Source: an uncultured Collinsella sp. (GTDB lineage: Bacteria; Actinomycetota; Coriobacteriia; Coriobacteriales; Coriobacteriaceae). Taken from it: DNA of 10,881 nucleotides. Below the pieces are notes generated by a model that had not been told where the DNA came from, searched no databases, and saw only the letters and a list, made by a program, of their open reading frames with translations. A program made the translations under genes and the position numbers. The stretch is from the NCBI GenBank assembly GCA_900550815.1, contig URTW01000057.1:1-10881 (forward strand), written 5' to 3'. Of this stretch, positions 4,527-10,881 are shown piece after piece. Within the stretch, counting starts at the first letter, position 1. Each line of letters starts with the position of its first letter.

Positions 4527-5741
4527 ATGGCCGATAAGATCCAGTGGGCGGGCAACACGATGCCCAAGAGCGATGACAAGCACTTGGGAATCATGAGCCT
4601 CGACCACGTGAAGAAGGCCCGCGCCTTCCACCAGTCGTTCCCTCAATATACCGTCACCCCGCTTGCCCGCCTGGACGGTCAGGCTGCGCGCCTGGGTCTG
4701 TCCAACCTGTGCGTTAAGGACGAGAGCTATCGCTTTGGCCTCAACGCCTTTAAGGTTCTGGGCGGCTCGTTTGCCATGGCCAACTACATTGCCGACGAGA
4801 CCGGCAAGGACGTTGCCGACTGCACCTTCGATTACCTGACCTCCGATCAGCTGGCCGAGGACTTTGGCCAGGCTACCTTCTTTACCGCCACCGACGGCAA
4901 CCATGGCCGCGGCGTGGCATGGGCTGCCAACAAGCTGGGCCAGAAGGCTGTCGTGCACATGCCCAAGGGTTCCACCAAGCCCCGCTTCGATAACATTGCC
5001 GCCGAGGGCGCCACGGTGACCATTGAAGAGGTCAACTACGACGAGTGCGTGCGCATGGCCGCCGCCGAGGCCGACGCCTGCGAGCGCGGCGTCATCGTTC
5101 AGGACACCGCCTGGGAGGGCTACGAGAAGATCCCGTCCTGGATCATGGAGGGTTACGGCACCATGGCTTCCGAGGCTGCCGAGCAGCTGCGCGAGATGGC
5201 CATCAACCGCCCGACGCACGTGTTTGTCCAGGCTGGCGTGGGTTCGCTCGCCGGCGCCGTGGTGGGCTACTTCACCAACCTGTATCCCGATAACCCGCCC
5301 ACCTTCGTCGTGGTTGAGTGCGCGCCTGCCGCCTGCCTGTACAAGGGCGCTGCCGCCGGCGACGGTGACCCGCGCATCGTGGACGGCGACATGCCCTCCA
5401 TCATGGCCGGTCTGTGCTGCGGTGAGCCCAACATCCTGGGCTGGGATATCCTGCGCAACCACGCCACCGCCTTCGTGTCCTGCCCCGACTGGGTCACCGC
5501 TCGCGGCATGCGCACCCTGGGCGCTCCCGAGAAGGGCGACCCGCGCGTCATCTCCGGCGAGTCCGGCGCTGTGACCACCGGTCTGGTCGAGACTCTCATG
5601 CTCGATCCCGAGTACGCCGAGCTCAAGGAACTCATCGGCCTGGACAAGACGAGCTCCGTGCTCTGCTTCTCCACCGAGGGCGATACGGATCCCGACCAGT
5701 ATCGCCGCATTGTTTGGGAAGGCGAATATCCCACTTGCTAA
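4527..5741 (+). CDS. ygeX: 2,3-Diaminopropionate ammonia-lyase YgeX
   Basis: The product has 404 residues, close to E. coli YgeX (about 398). This PLP enzyme converts 2,3-diaminopropionate to pyruvate and two ammonia molecules in the cytoplasm. The fold-type II features are clear: catalytic Lys76 in FGLNAFKVLGG, the ATDGNHGRG motif with Asp123, Asp193 in VQDTAWEGY, and the phosphate-binding loop AGVGSLAGA (236-244). The two Asp residues correspond to the pair known to act on the D- and L-substrates in the E. coli enzyme; this assignment is from memory of the family. AAGGAG (4513-4518) lies 8 nt before ATG. It is the first gene of ygeX-ygeY-ygeW. Here it is likely the last chemical step of urate carbon breakdown, feeding pyruvate to central metabolism. 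Codon use is biased toward preferred C-ending codons, suggesting high expression. Confidence 0.95.
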   Translation: MADKIQWAGNTMPKSDDKHLGIMSLDHVKKARAFHQSFPQYTVTPLARLDGQAARLGLSNLCVKDESYRFGLNAFKVLGGSFAMANYIADETGKDVADCTFDYLTSDQLAEDFGQATFFTATDGNHGRGVAWAANKLGQKAVVHMPKGSTKPRFDNIAAEGATVTIEEVNYDECVRMAAAEADACERGVIVQDTAWEGYEKIPSWIMEGYGTMASEAAEQLREMAINRPTHVFVQAGVGSLAGAVVGYFTNLYPDNPPTFVVVECAPAACLYKGAAAGDGDPRIVDGDMPSIMAGLCCGEPNILGWDILRNHATAFVSCPDWVTARGMRTLGAPEKGDPRVISGESGAVTTGLVETLMLDPEYAELKELIGLDKTSSVLCFSTEGDTDPDQYRRIVWEGEYPTC

Positions 5742-5748
5742 TCGTTGG

Positions 5749-5775
5749 GGCGGAGTAAATAGGTATCGCTCCGCC
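5749..5775 (+). other. Intercistronic hairpin between ygeX and ygeY
   Basis: GGCGGAG (5749-5755) and CTCCGCC (5769-5775) form a perfect 7-bp stem with a 13-nt loop. No T-tract follows, so it is more likely an mRNA stabilising or processing stem than a terminator. It lies 7 bp after the ygeX stop codon. Confidence 0.4.
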
Positions 5776-5815
5776 ACCTCACAGGTAGATTCCTTCGTTT
5801 GAAAGGTTATGAACA

Positions 5816-7201
5816 ATGGCTAAAGAACTCGATTTCGACGCTATCAAGGCTGCTGCTGAGTCCCACCGTGCTGATATGACTCGCTTCCTGCGCGCTATGA
5901 TCTCCCATCCCTCTGAGTCCTGCGAGGAGGGTGAGGTTGTCGCCTGCATCAAGGCCGAGATGGAGAGCCTTGGCTATGACGAGGTCAAGGTCGACGGCCT
6001 GGGCAACGTTATGGGCTTTATGGGCGAGGGCGACAAGATCATCGCCATCGACTCCCACATCGACACCGTCGGCATCGGCAACATCGAGAACTGGGACGCC
6101 GATCCCTATGAGGGCTACGAGACCGACGAGATCATCTACGGTCGCGGCGGCTCCGACCAGGAGGGCGGCATGGCTTCCGCTACCTACGCAGCCAAGATGA
6201 TGAAGGACATGGGCCTCATCCCCGAGGGCTACAAGATCATGGTCGTCGGCACCGTCCAGGAAGAGGACTGCGACGGCATGTGCTGGCAGTACATCTACAA
6301 CAAGGACGGCATTAAGCCCGAGTTCGTCATTTCCACCGAGCCCACCGACGGCGGCATCTACCGCGGTCACCGCGGCCGCATGGAGATCCGCGTCGACGTT
6401 CACGGTACCTCCTGCCACGGCTCCGCTCCCGACCGCGGCGACAACGCCATCTACAAGATGGCCGACATCATCGCCGACGTCCGCGCCCTCAACAACAACG
6501 GCTGCGACGAGTCGACCGACATCAAGGGTCTCGTCAAGATGCTCGACCCCAAGTACAATCCCGAGCACTTCGAGGATGCTCGCTTCCTGGGCCGCGGCAC
6601 CTGCACCGTCAGCCAGATCTTCTACACCAGCCCCAGCCGCTGCGCCGTGGCCGATTCCTGCGCCATCTCCATCGACCGTCGCATGACCGCCGGCGAGACC
6701 TGGGAGTCCTGCCTGGACGAGATCCGCAACCTGCCGGCCGCCAAGAAGTACGGCGACGACGTGAAGGTCTCCATGTACATGTACGACCGTCCGTCCTGGA
6801 CCGGCGAGGTCTACGAGACCGAGGCTTACTTCCCCACGTGGATCAACAAGGAGACCGCTCCGCACGTCAAGGCCCTCGTCGACGCCCACAAGGCCATGTT
6901 TGGTGACGAGCGCATCGGCTGCGAGCCCAGCATGGACAAGCGCACCGGTCGCCCGCTGTGCGACAAGTGGACCTTCTCCACGAACTGCGTTTCCATCCAG
7001 GGCCGCTATGGCATCCCCTGCGTGGGCTTTGGCCCGGGTGCCGAGTCTCAGGCTCATGCTCCCAACGAGGTCACCTACAAGGACGACCTGGTCACCGCTG
7101 CCGCCATGTACGTGGCTGCCCTGAACCTCTACGATCCGAGCCAGGCCGATGGCGACGCCACCGTGTTCCGCGCCGGTCTGACCAACAACAAGATCGATTA
7201 G
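5816..7201 (+). CDS. ygeY: M20-family amidohydrolase YgeY
   Basis: The product has 461 residues in the M20 metallopeptidase/deacylase family, YgeY subgroup (named for its link to selenium-dependent hydroxylase clusters). Two-metal site residues are visible: H81 and D83 in SHIDTVG, bridging D114 in GGSDQEGG, E149/E150 as catalytic and metal residues, E175 in STEPTDG, and H414 in SQAHAPNE. Such enzymes hydrolyse amide or carbamoyl bonds, so here it probably deacylates or decarbamoylates a ureido intermediate before YgeX; the exact substrate is inferred. It is longer than E. coli YgeY (about 400), with extra residues near 215-235 and 375-390. GAAAGG (5801-5806) precedes the ATG by 9 nt. It lies 74 bp after ygeX, presumably in the same transcript. 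Codon use is strongly optimised. Confidence 0.92.
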   Translation: MAKELDFDAIKAAAESHRADMTRFLRAMISHPSESCEEGEVVACIKAEMESLGYDEVKVDGLGNVMGFMGEGDKIIAIDSHIDTVGIGNIENWDADPYEGYETDEIIYGRGGSDQEGGMASATYAAKMMKDMGLIPEGYKIMVVGTVQEEDCDGMCWQYIYNKDGIKPEFVISTEPTDGGIYRGHRGRMEIRVDVHGTSCHGSAPDRGDNAIYKMADIIADVRALNNNGCDESTDIKGLVKMLDPKYNPEHFEDARFLGRGTCTVSQIFYTSPSRCAVADSCAISIDRRMTAGETWESCLDEIRNLPAAKKYGDDVKVSMYMYDRPSWTGEVYETEAYFPTWINKETAPHVKALVDAHKAMFGDERIGCEPSMDKRTGRPLCDKWTFSTNCVSIQGRYGIPCVGFGPGAESQAHAPNEVTYKDDLVTAAAMYVAALNLYDPSQADGDATVFRAGLTNNKID

Positions 7202-7223
7202 TCCCATTCCTCGATTTTGTTGC

Positions 7224-7248
7224 GCCGGGGGCCGCTCGTGTCCCCGGC
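7224..7248 (+). other. GC-rich hairpin after ygeY
   Basis: GCCGGGG (7224-7230) and CCCCGGC (7242-7248) form a perfect 7-bp stem with an 11-nt loop, starting 22 bp after the ygeY stop. No T-tract follows, so full termination is unlikely; partial attenuation or 3'-end protection is possible. Confidence 0.4.
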
Positions 7249-7256
7249 ACCCCCTG

Positions 7257-7284
7257 TTGACTTGGGGCCCGCGGTCGTTATCTC
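7257..7284 (+). promoter_or_regulatory. Possible internal promoter for ygeW
   Basis: TTGACT (7257-7262) is followed after 16 bp by TATCTC (7279-7284); TTATCT at 15 bp is the alternative. It sits in the 201-bp gap before ygeW and could allow separate expression. The -10 box is weak. Confidence 0.3.
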
Positions 7285-7320
7285 CCATGCTTCCTCAACG
7301 GTGGCGGGTCCTCGTCATAG

Positions 7321-7358
7321 TGCTCTGCATGTTCTAGCCACACGCGCATGCCGGAGCA
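7321..7358 (+). other. Hairpin in the ygeW leader
   Basis: TGCTC (7321-7325) pairs with GAGCA (7354-7358), and CATG (7328-7331) with CATG (7347-7350), around a 15-nt loop. It lies 44 bp before the ygeW start and may shape leader stability. Confidence 0.25.
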
Positions 7359-7402
7359 CATCTACTCATTGCGATCGTTTCACCTTTAGAAAGGACATTT
7401 AC

Positions 7403-8605
7403 ATGGACGCTAAGTTTACCGAGCTCGTCGAGCAGCTGAACGGCCTCGATTTTAAGGGTATGTACGGCAGCGACTTCCTGCACACCTGGGACAAAACCAC
7501 CGATGAGCTCAAGGCTCTCTACATCGTCGCCGACGCCCTGCGCGAGCTGCGTGAGAACAACGTTTCGCCCAAGATCTTCGACTCGGGCCTGGCCGTCTCC
7601 CTGTTCCGCGACAACTCCACCCGTACACGCTTCTCTTTCTCTAAGGCCGCCAACCTGCTCGGCCTTGAGCTGCAGGACCTGGACGAGAAGAAGTCCCAGA
7701 TCGCCCACGGCGAGACCGTCCGCGAGACCGCTACCATGATCTCCTTCATGGCCGACGTCATCGGCATCCGCGACGACATGTACATCGGCAAGGGCGACGC
7801 CTACATGGCCGAGGTCTCCGAGTCTGTCCAGCAGGCTTACGAGGACGGCGTTCTGGATCACCGTCCCACGCTCATCTCCCTGCAGTCCGACTCCGATCAC
7901 CCCACGCAGTCCTCTGCCGACATGCTCTACCTCATCAACGAGTTTGGCGGCCTCGAGAACCTCAAGGGCAAGAAGGTTGCCGTCACCTGGGCCTATTCGC
8001 CCTCTTACGGCAAGCCGCTGTCCTGCCCGCAGTCGCTGATCAGCCTGCTGCCCCGCTTTGGCATGGACGTCACCCTGGCTCACCCCGCGGGCTATGACCT
8101 CATGCCCGAGGTCGTCGAGCGCGCCAAGGGCTACGCCGCCGAGTCCGGCACCACCTTTAAGCAGGTCAACACCATGGCCGAGGCCTTCGAGGGCGCCGAC
8201 ATCGTGATCCCCAAGAGCTGGGCTCCGTTTGCCGCCATGGAGAAGCGTACCAATCTGTACGCCGAGGGCGACGACGCCGGCATCGCTGCGCTCGAGAAGG
8301 AGCTGCTCGCCCAGAACGCCACCCATCAGGACTGGTGCTCCACGACCGAGCTCATGGAGAAGACTGCCAACGGCCAAGACACCATCTTTATGCACCCGCT
8401 GCCCGCCGACATCTCCGGTGTTTCCTGTGAGCACGGCGAGGTTAACGCCGACGTCTTCGACATGCACCGCGTGGGCATGTACAAGGAGGCCAGCTACAAG
8501 CCGTACGCCATCGCTGCCATGATGTTCCTGCAGAAGGTTGCCGATCCCGCTGCTACCCTCAAGGCCCTCGACGAGCGCAATACCGCCCGTTGGTTCCAGG
8601 CCTAA
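7403..8605 (+). CDS. ygeW: Knotted carbamoyltransferase YgeW
   Basis: The product has 400 residues, close to E. coli YgeW (396). It belongs to the aspartate/ornithine carbamoyltransferase superfamily, knotted YgeW branch. The carbamoyl-phosphate site is visible as FRDNSTRTRFSF (residues 69-80), HPTQ within SDHPTQSSADML, and HPLPADISGVSCEHGEV near the C terminus. In a catabolic setting it would phosphorolyse a ureido compound to an amine and carbamoyl phosphate, which a carbamate kinase could use to make ATP; the substrate is not established and this role is inferred. I chose the start at 7403 because AAAGGA (7390-7395) lies 7 nt upstream; the in-frame extension back to 7217 covers the intergenic hairpins. 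It lies 201 bp after ygeY and ends before a strong terminator. No carbamate kinase gene is adjacent. Confidence 0.94.
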   Translation: MDAKFTELVEQLNGLDFKGMYGSDFLHTWDKTTDELKALYIVADALRELRENNVSPKIFDSGLAVSLFRDNSTRTRFSFSKAANLLGLELQDLDEKKSQIAHGETVRETATMISFMADVIGIRDDMYIGKGDAYMAEVSESVQQAYEDGVLDHRPTLISLQSDSDHPTQSSADMLYLINEFGGLENLKGKKVAVTWAYSPSYGKPLSCPQSLISLLPRFGMDVTLAHPAGYDLMPEVVERAKGYAAESGTTFKQVNTMAEAFEGADIVIPKSWAPFAAMEKRTNLYAEGDDAGIAALEKELLAQNATHQDWCSTTELMEKTANGQDTIFMHPLPADISGVSCEHGEVNADVFDMHRVGMYKEASYKPYAIAAMMFLQKVADPAATLKALDERNTARWFQA

Positions 8606-8628
8606 AGCCGGGTTGAGGTAAGCCATGT

Positions 8629-8667
8629 AAAGGGGGCGCTCTGCCAACCGGCGGGGTGCCCTTTTTT
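8629..8667 (+). terminator. Intrinsic terminator of ygeX-ygeY-ygeW
   Basis: AAAGGGGGC (8629-8637) pairs with GCCC plus the first five T's (8658-8666), continuing into GCTC with GGGT and an inner GCC-AACC-GGC. Six T's follow (8662-8667). It begins 24 bp after the ygeW stop codon and separates this unit from mocA-hyuA. Confidence 0.8.
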
Positions 8668-8754
8668 GCATCGCGGGCGTGCGGGATAAGCGCTTTCGAT
8701 GTGGATGCCCGCGGCGCGAGTTATGGGTACGATGGTTTCGGGGGAGGTATCACC

Positions 8755-9369
8755 ATGAGACTTGGATGCGTCATTATGGCTTCGGGCGAGGGCAAGAGGT
8801 TTGGCTCTAACAAGATGCTTGCCGATATCTATGGCGAGCCGCTGATTGCCCGGGCCATCGATTCGGTTCCCCGGGGCTTTGACGTCGTGGTTTCGACGCG
8901 TTGGCCCGAGGTCGCTCAGATTTGCGAGGACAAGCATTGCCCGTGCGTTCTGCACGATGGCGAGCTGCGCAGCGAAAGCGTCCGTGCGGGCCTTTCGTGG
9001 GGAGTCGAACGCAACTGGAAAGGTTGCCTCTTTTTGCCGGGCGACCAGCCGCTTGTGAGCACGGACTCTTTTGAGGCCATGGTTCGCGCGTTTGACGAGC
9101 GTGGCCGCAAACATCCGGTGCGCTTGGCGTGCAACGGTGAGCCTTCGAGCCCGGTGCTCTTTCCGGCGGAACTATTCGATGCACTCATGCGTCTTGAGGG
9201 CAAGAACGGCGGGGGCTCGATTCTCAAGGACCGTACCGACGTGGTGCTGGTCGAGGCGCGTGCCTACGAGCTGTGGGACGTCGATACCGTCAAGGGACAG
9301 CGCTGCATAACGGAGCATATCGCGGCCTGCTCGTATTTTGATCGCGTGGCCAACTGTATTAATCAATAA
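8755..9369 (+). CDS. mocA: Molybdenum cofactor cytidylyltransferase, MocA/YgfJ family
   Basis: The product has 204 residues, near E. coli MocA/YgfJ (192). It is a GT-A type nucleotidyltransferase, cytoplasmic. The nucleotide-binding signature is IMASGEGKRFGSNKML (7-22), with later family motifs PGDQPLV, GEPSSPVLF and LWDVDT. MocA transfers CMP to molybdopterin to make the cytosine dinucleotide cofactor used by xanthine dehydrogenase-type hydroxylases. That fits a purine cluster whose first steps need such an enzyme, though none is in this window. GGAGGT (8742-8747) precedes the ATG by 7 nt; an in-frame extension to 8656 would start inside the terminator and is rejected. I did not find a convincing promoter in the 87 bp after the terminator. 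The codon style differs from ygeX-Y-W, with more TTT and GCG. Another NTP-transferase role is possible but less likely. Confidence 0.85.
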   Translation: MRLGCVIMASGEGKRFGSNKMLADIYGEPLIARAIDSVPRGFDVVVSTRWPEVAQICEDKHCPCVLHDGELRSESVRAGLSWGVERNWKGCLFLPGDQPLVSTDSFEAMVRAFDERGRKHPVRLACNGEPSSPVLFPAELFDALMRLEGKNGGGSILKDRTDVVLVEARAYELWDVDTVKGQRCITEHIAACSYFDRVANCINQ

Positions 9370-9373
9370 GGAG
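9368..9373 (+). promoter_or_regulatory. hyuA RBS overlapping the mocA stop codon
   Basis: AAGGAG at 9368-9373 shares two bases with the TAA of mocA (9367-9369) and lies 4 nt before the hyuA ATG. This arrangement favours translational coupling of the two genes. Confidence 0.7.
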
Positions 9374-9377
9374 CAAC

Positions 9378-10745
9378 ATGATCATCATCAAAAACGGCGC
9401 GCTCGTGACGCCCCAGGGGCTTCGCCGCGCCGATCTTGCCATGGAGGGCGACAAGATTGTGCGGATTGCCGCGGCGATTGAGCCGGCCGAGGGCGATACC
9501 GTCGAGGACGCCGCGGGCTGCTGGGTGTTTCCCGGCTTTATCGACGGCCACACGCACATGCAGTGCTGGACTGGCATGGATTGGACAGCCGATAGCTTTG
9601 AAACCGGCACGCGTGCGGCTGCCTGCGGCGGTACGACGACCATCGTGGACTACGCGACGGCTGATCGCGGCGTGACCATGCCCGATGCCTTGGCCGAGTG
9701 GCATCGCCGTGCCGACGGAACCTGCACGGCCAACTACGCCTTTCATATGGCACTCGCCGAGTGGAATGAACGCAACCGCGCCGATCTTTCGGCTATGCGC
9801 GAGGCGGGCGTATCGTCGTTTAAGACCTACTTTGCCTACGATCATTTGCGCCTGGACGATGCCGAGACGCTCGAGGTGCTCGAGGAGCTCAAGCGTATTG
9901 GCGGCATACTGTGCGTGCATTGCGAGAACGGTACGCTGGTGAATGAGCTGCAGAAGCGCGTGTACGAGCAGGGGATTCATGGGCCCGAGGGGCATGCGCT
10001 CAGCCGCCCGGACGTGTGTGAGGCCGAAGCCGTGAGCCGCCTGCTGTATCTGGCGCACCTGGCCGGCGACGCCCCAGTCAACGTGGTGCACCTTTCGACC
10101 AAGTTGGGGCTCGGGGCCATTCGTGCTGCCAAAGCGCGCGGGCAGAAGAATATCTATGTCGAGACCTGCCCCCAATATCTGATGCTTGACGACACCTGCT
10201 ATCTGGAGCAGGGCGAGGACGGCTTTGCGGGCGCCAAGTACGTGATGAGCCCGCCGCTGCGCCATGCCGGTGACCGTGCGGCACTGCGCGAGGCGCTTGT
10301 AGCCGGCGAGATCGATACGATTGCGACCGATCATTGCAGCTTTAACCTGCACGGGCAAAAGGACCGCGGGCGCGACGATTTCCGCGCGATTCCCAACGGC
10401 GGGCCCGGCGTGGAGCATCGTCCCGTCGCGATTGCCACGAGCTTTGAGGGACAGCGGGGACCCGAGGACCTCTGCCGCTTGATGAGCGAGAACCCGGCGC
10501 GCGTGTTTGGCATGTACCCGCGCAAGGGCTGTCTTGCCGAGGGCTCAGATGCCGACGTGTGCGTGTGGGTTCCTTGCGCGCGTTGGACGATCAGCGCCGC
10601 GACACAGCATCAGGCCGTGGACTACACGCCGCTCGAGGGCTTTGAGGCACATGGCCGCGCCAAGGCCGTGTTTGTGAACGGCGTGCTGGCGGCACGCGAT
10701 GGCGAGCCCACCGGAGCCCAGCCCGGCCGCTACGTCCCCCGCTAG
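9378..10745 (+). CDS. hyuA: Dihydropyrimidinase/D-hydantoinase HyuA (YgeZ)
   Basis: The product has 455 residues, near E. coli HyuA (461). It is a cyclic amidohydrolase of the dihydropyrimidinase/hydantoinase family. The binuclear metal site is complete: H58 and H60 in DGHTHMQ, the carbamylated Lys149 in SSFKTYFAY, H181 in CVHCENG, H238 in VHLSTK, and D318 in ATDHCSF. These enzymes open the ring of hydantoins or dihydropyrimidines to give ureido acids. In this cluster it probably opens a ring derived from reduced uric acid, upstream of YgeY, YgeW and YgeX; that order is inferred. It is co-transcribed with mocA (8-bp gap). Phe codons are almost all TTT, unlike ygeY, so it may have a different expression level or history. 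Nothing appears truncated. Confidence 0.93.
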   Translation: MIIIKNGALVTPQGLRRADLAMEGDKIVRIAAAIEPAEGDTVEDAAGCWVFPGFIDGHTHMQCWTGMDWTADSFETGTRAAACGGTTTIVDYATADRGVTMPDALAEWHRRADGTCTANYAFHMALAEWNERNRADLSAMREAGVSSFKTYFAYDHLRLDDAETLEVLEELKRIGGILCVHCENGTLVNELQKRVYEQGIHGPEGHALSRPDVCEAEAVSRLLYLAHLAGDAPVNVVHLSTKLGLGAIRAAKARGQKNIYVETCPQYLMLDDTCYLEQGEDGFAGAKYVMSPPLRHAGDRAALREALVAGEIDTIATDHCSFNLHGQKDRGRDDFRAIPNGGPGVEHRPVAIATSFEGQRGPEDLCRLMSENPARVFGMYPRKGCLAEGSDADVCVWVPCARWTISAATQHQAVDYTPLEGFEAHGRAKAVFVNGVLAARDGEPTGAQPGRYVPR

Positions 10746-10760
10746 CAGCAAAGATGCCGT

Positions 10761-10858
10761 GTCCCCTCCTCAGTTGCGGTGAAATAAGGCCAGTTTTCGG
10801 CCGACAAAACGCCAAACAGTGCGAAAATAACCGCAGCAGGTGAGGAGGGGGCGGGGAC
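10761..10858. repeat. Large inverted repeat downstream of hyuA
   Basis: CCCCTCCTCA (10763-10772) and TGAGGAGGGG (10841-10850) are perfect 10-bp inverted arms, with inner GCGG (10776-10779) and CCGC (10831-10834). GTCCCC (10761-10766) and GGGGAC (10853-10858) give an alternative outer pairing. The interior has a further partial palindrome around GTTTTCGGCCGACAAAAC (10793-10810). There is no T-tract. About 98 bp with nested arms suggests a dispersed palindromic unit or miniature element rather than a plain terminator. Confidence 0.55.
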
Positions 10859-10881
10859 TAGAAGGGGCAGGCGCCGACCGG

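Noticed and set aside
4395..5816. Long minus-strand ORFs opposite ygeX, ygeY, ygeW and hyuA (about 350-490 codons)
   Set aside because: These are typical shadow frames of GC-rich, codon-biased genes, rich in G, V, A, H and L; the plus-strand frames carry complete catalytic motifs.
7217..7402. N-terminal extension of YgeW to 462 aa
   Set aside because: The extra residues read through two hairpins and do not resemble the family; the start at 7403 has a strong RBS and the expected length of 400.

Overview
The window looks like chromosomal DNA from a gut member of the Coriobacteriia, most likely Collinsella or a close relative. This is a judgement from the moderately high GC, the strong preference for C-ending codons in the well-expressed genes, and the gene content; no rRNA or other taxonomic marker is present. 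I see no tRNA, rRNA, CRISPR array or intact transposase.

Left part (1-852): no ordinary gene, but dense regulatory structure. A 41-codon minus-strand gene (265-390) encodes one hydrophobic helix with a very basic tail. It has a strong ribosome binding site (RBS) that a local hairpin can mask. A convergent short RNA with its own promoter and terminator (about 205-290) overlaps the 3' end of this gene. Together they have the layout of a type I toxin-antitoxin locus. A second, diverged copy of the RNA promoter, followed by a terminator but no recognisable toxin, lies at 605-690. These modules sit in imperfect duplicated DNA.

Middle part (853-3472): a DEDDh 3'-5' exonuclease on the plus strand. 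Convergent to it is a 140-aa protein I do not recognise. Then come three 33-bp-period tandem repeats, followed by a 328-aa minus-strand protein with a disordered Pro/Ala-rich linker and one transmembrane segment near its C terminus.

Right part (3596-10745): a purine (uric acid) catabolism island. A minus-strand YheO/DauR-type PAS+HTH regulator is divergent from ygeX-ygeY-ygeW (2,3-diaminopropionate ammonia-lyase, M20 amidohydrolase, knotted carbamoyltransferase). That set ends at a strong intrinsic terminator. A separate two-gene unit follows: a MocA/YgfJ-type molybdenum cofactor cytidylyltransferase and a HyuA-type dihydropyrimidinase/hydantoinase, with an 8-bp gap and the hyuA RBS overlapping the mocA stop codon. 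In E. coli the same families lie together (ygeW-ygeX-ygeY-hyuA ... ygfJ) beside selenium/molybdenum hydroxylase genes, and this gene set is known to be widespread in anaerobic urate-degrading gut bacteria. The inferred division of labour is ring opening by HyuA, removal of acyl/carbamoyl groups by YgeY and YgeW, and conversion of diaminopropionate to pyruvate and ammonia by YgeX. MocA would prepare the cofactor for a molybdo-hydroxylase encoded elsewhere. The reductase, SsnA, carbamate kinase and xanthine dehydrogenase partners are not in this window.

The regulator/ygeX intergenic region carries a nearly perfect 16-bp inverted repeat whose loop holds a good extended -10 element. It is a convincing candidate operator for the cluster. 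The window ends with a large inverted repeat downstream of hyuA.
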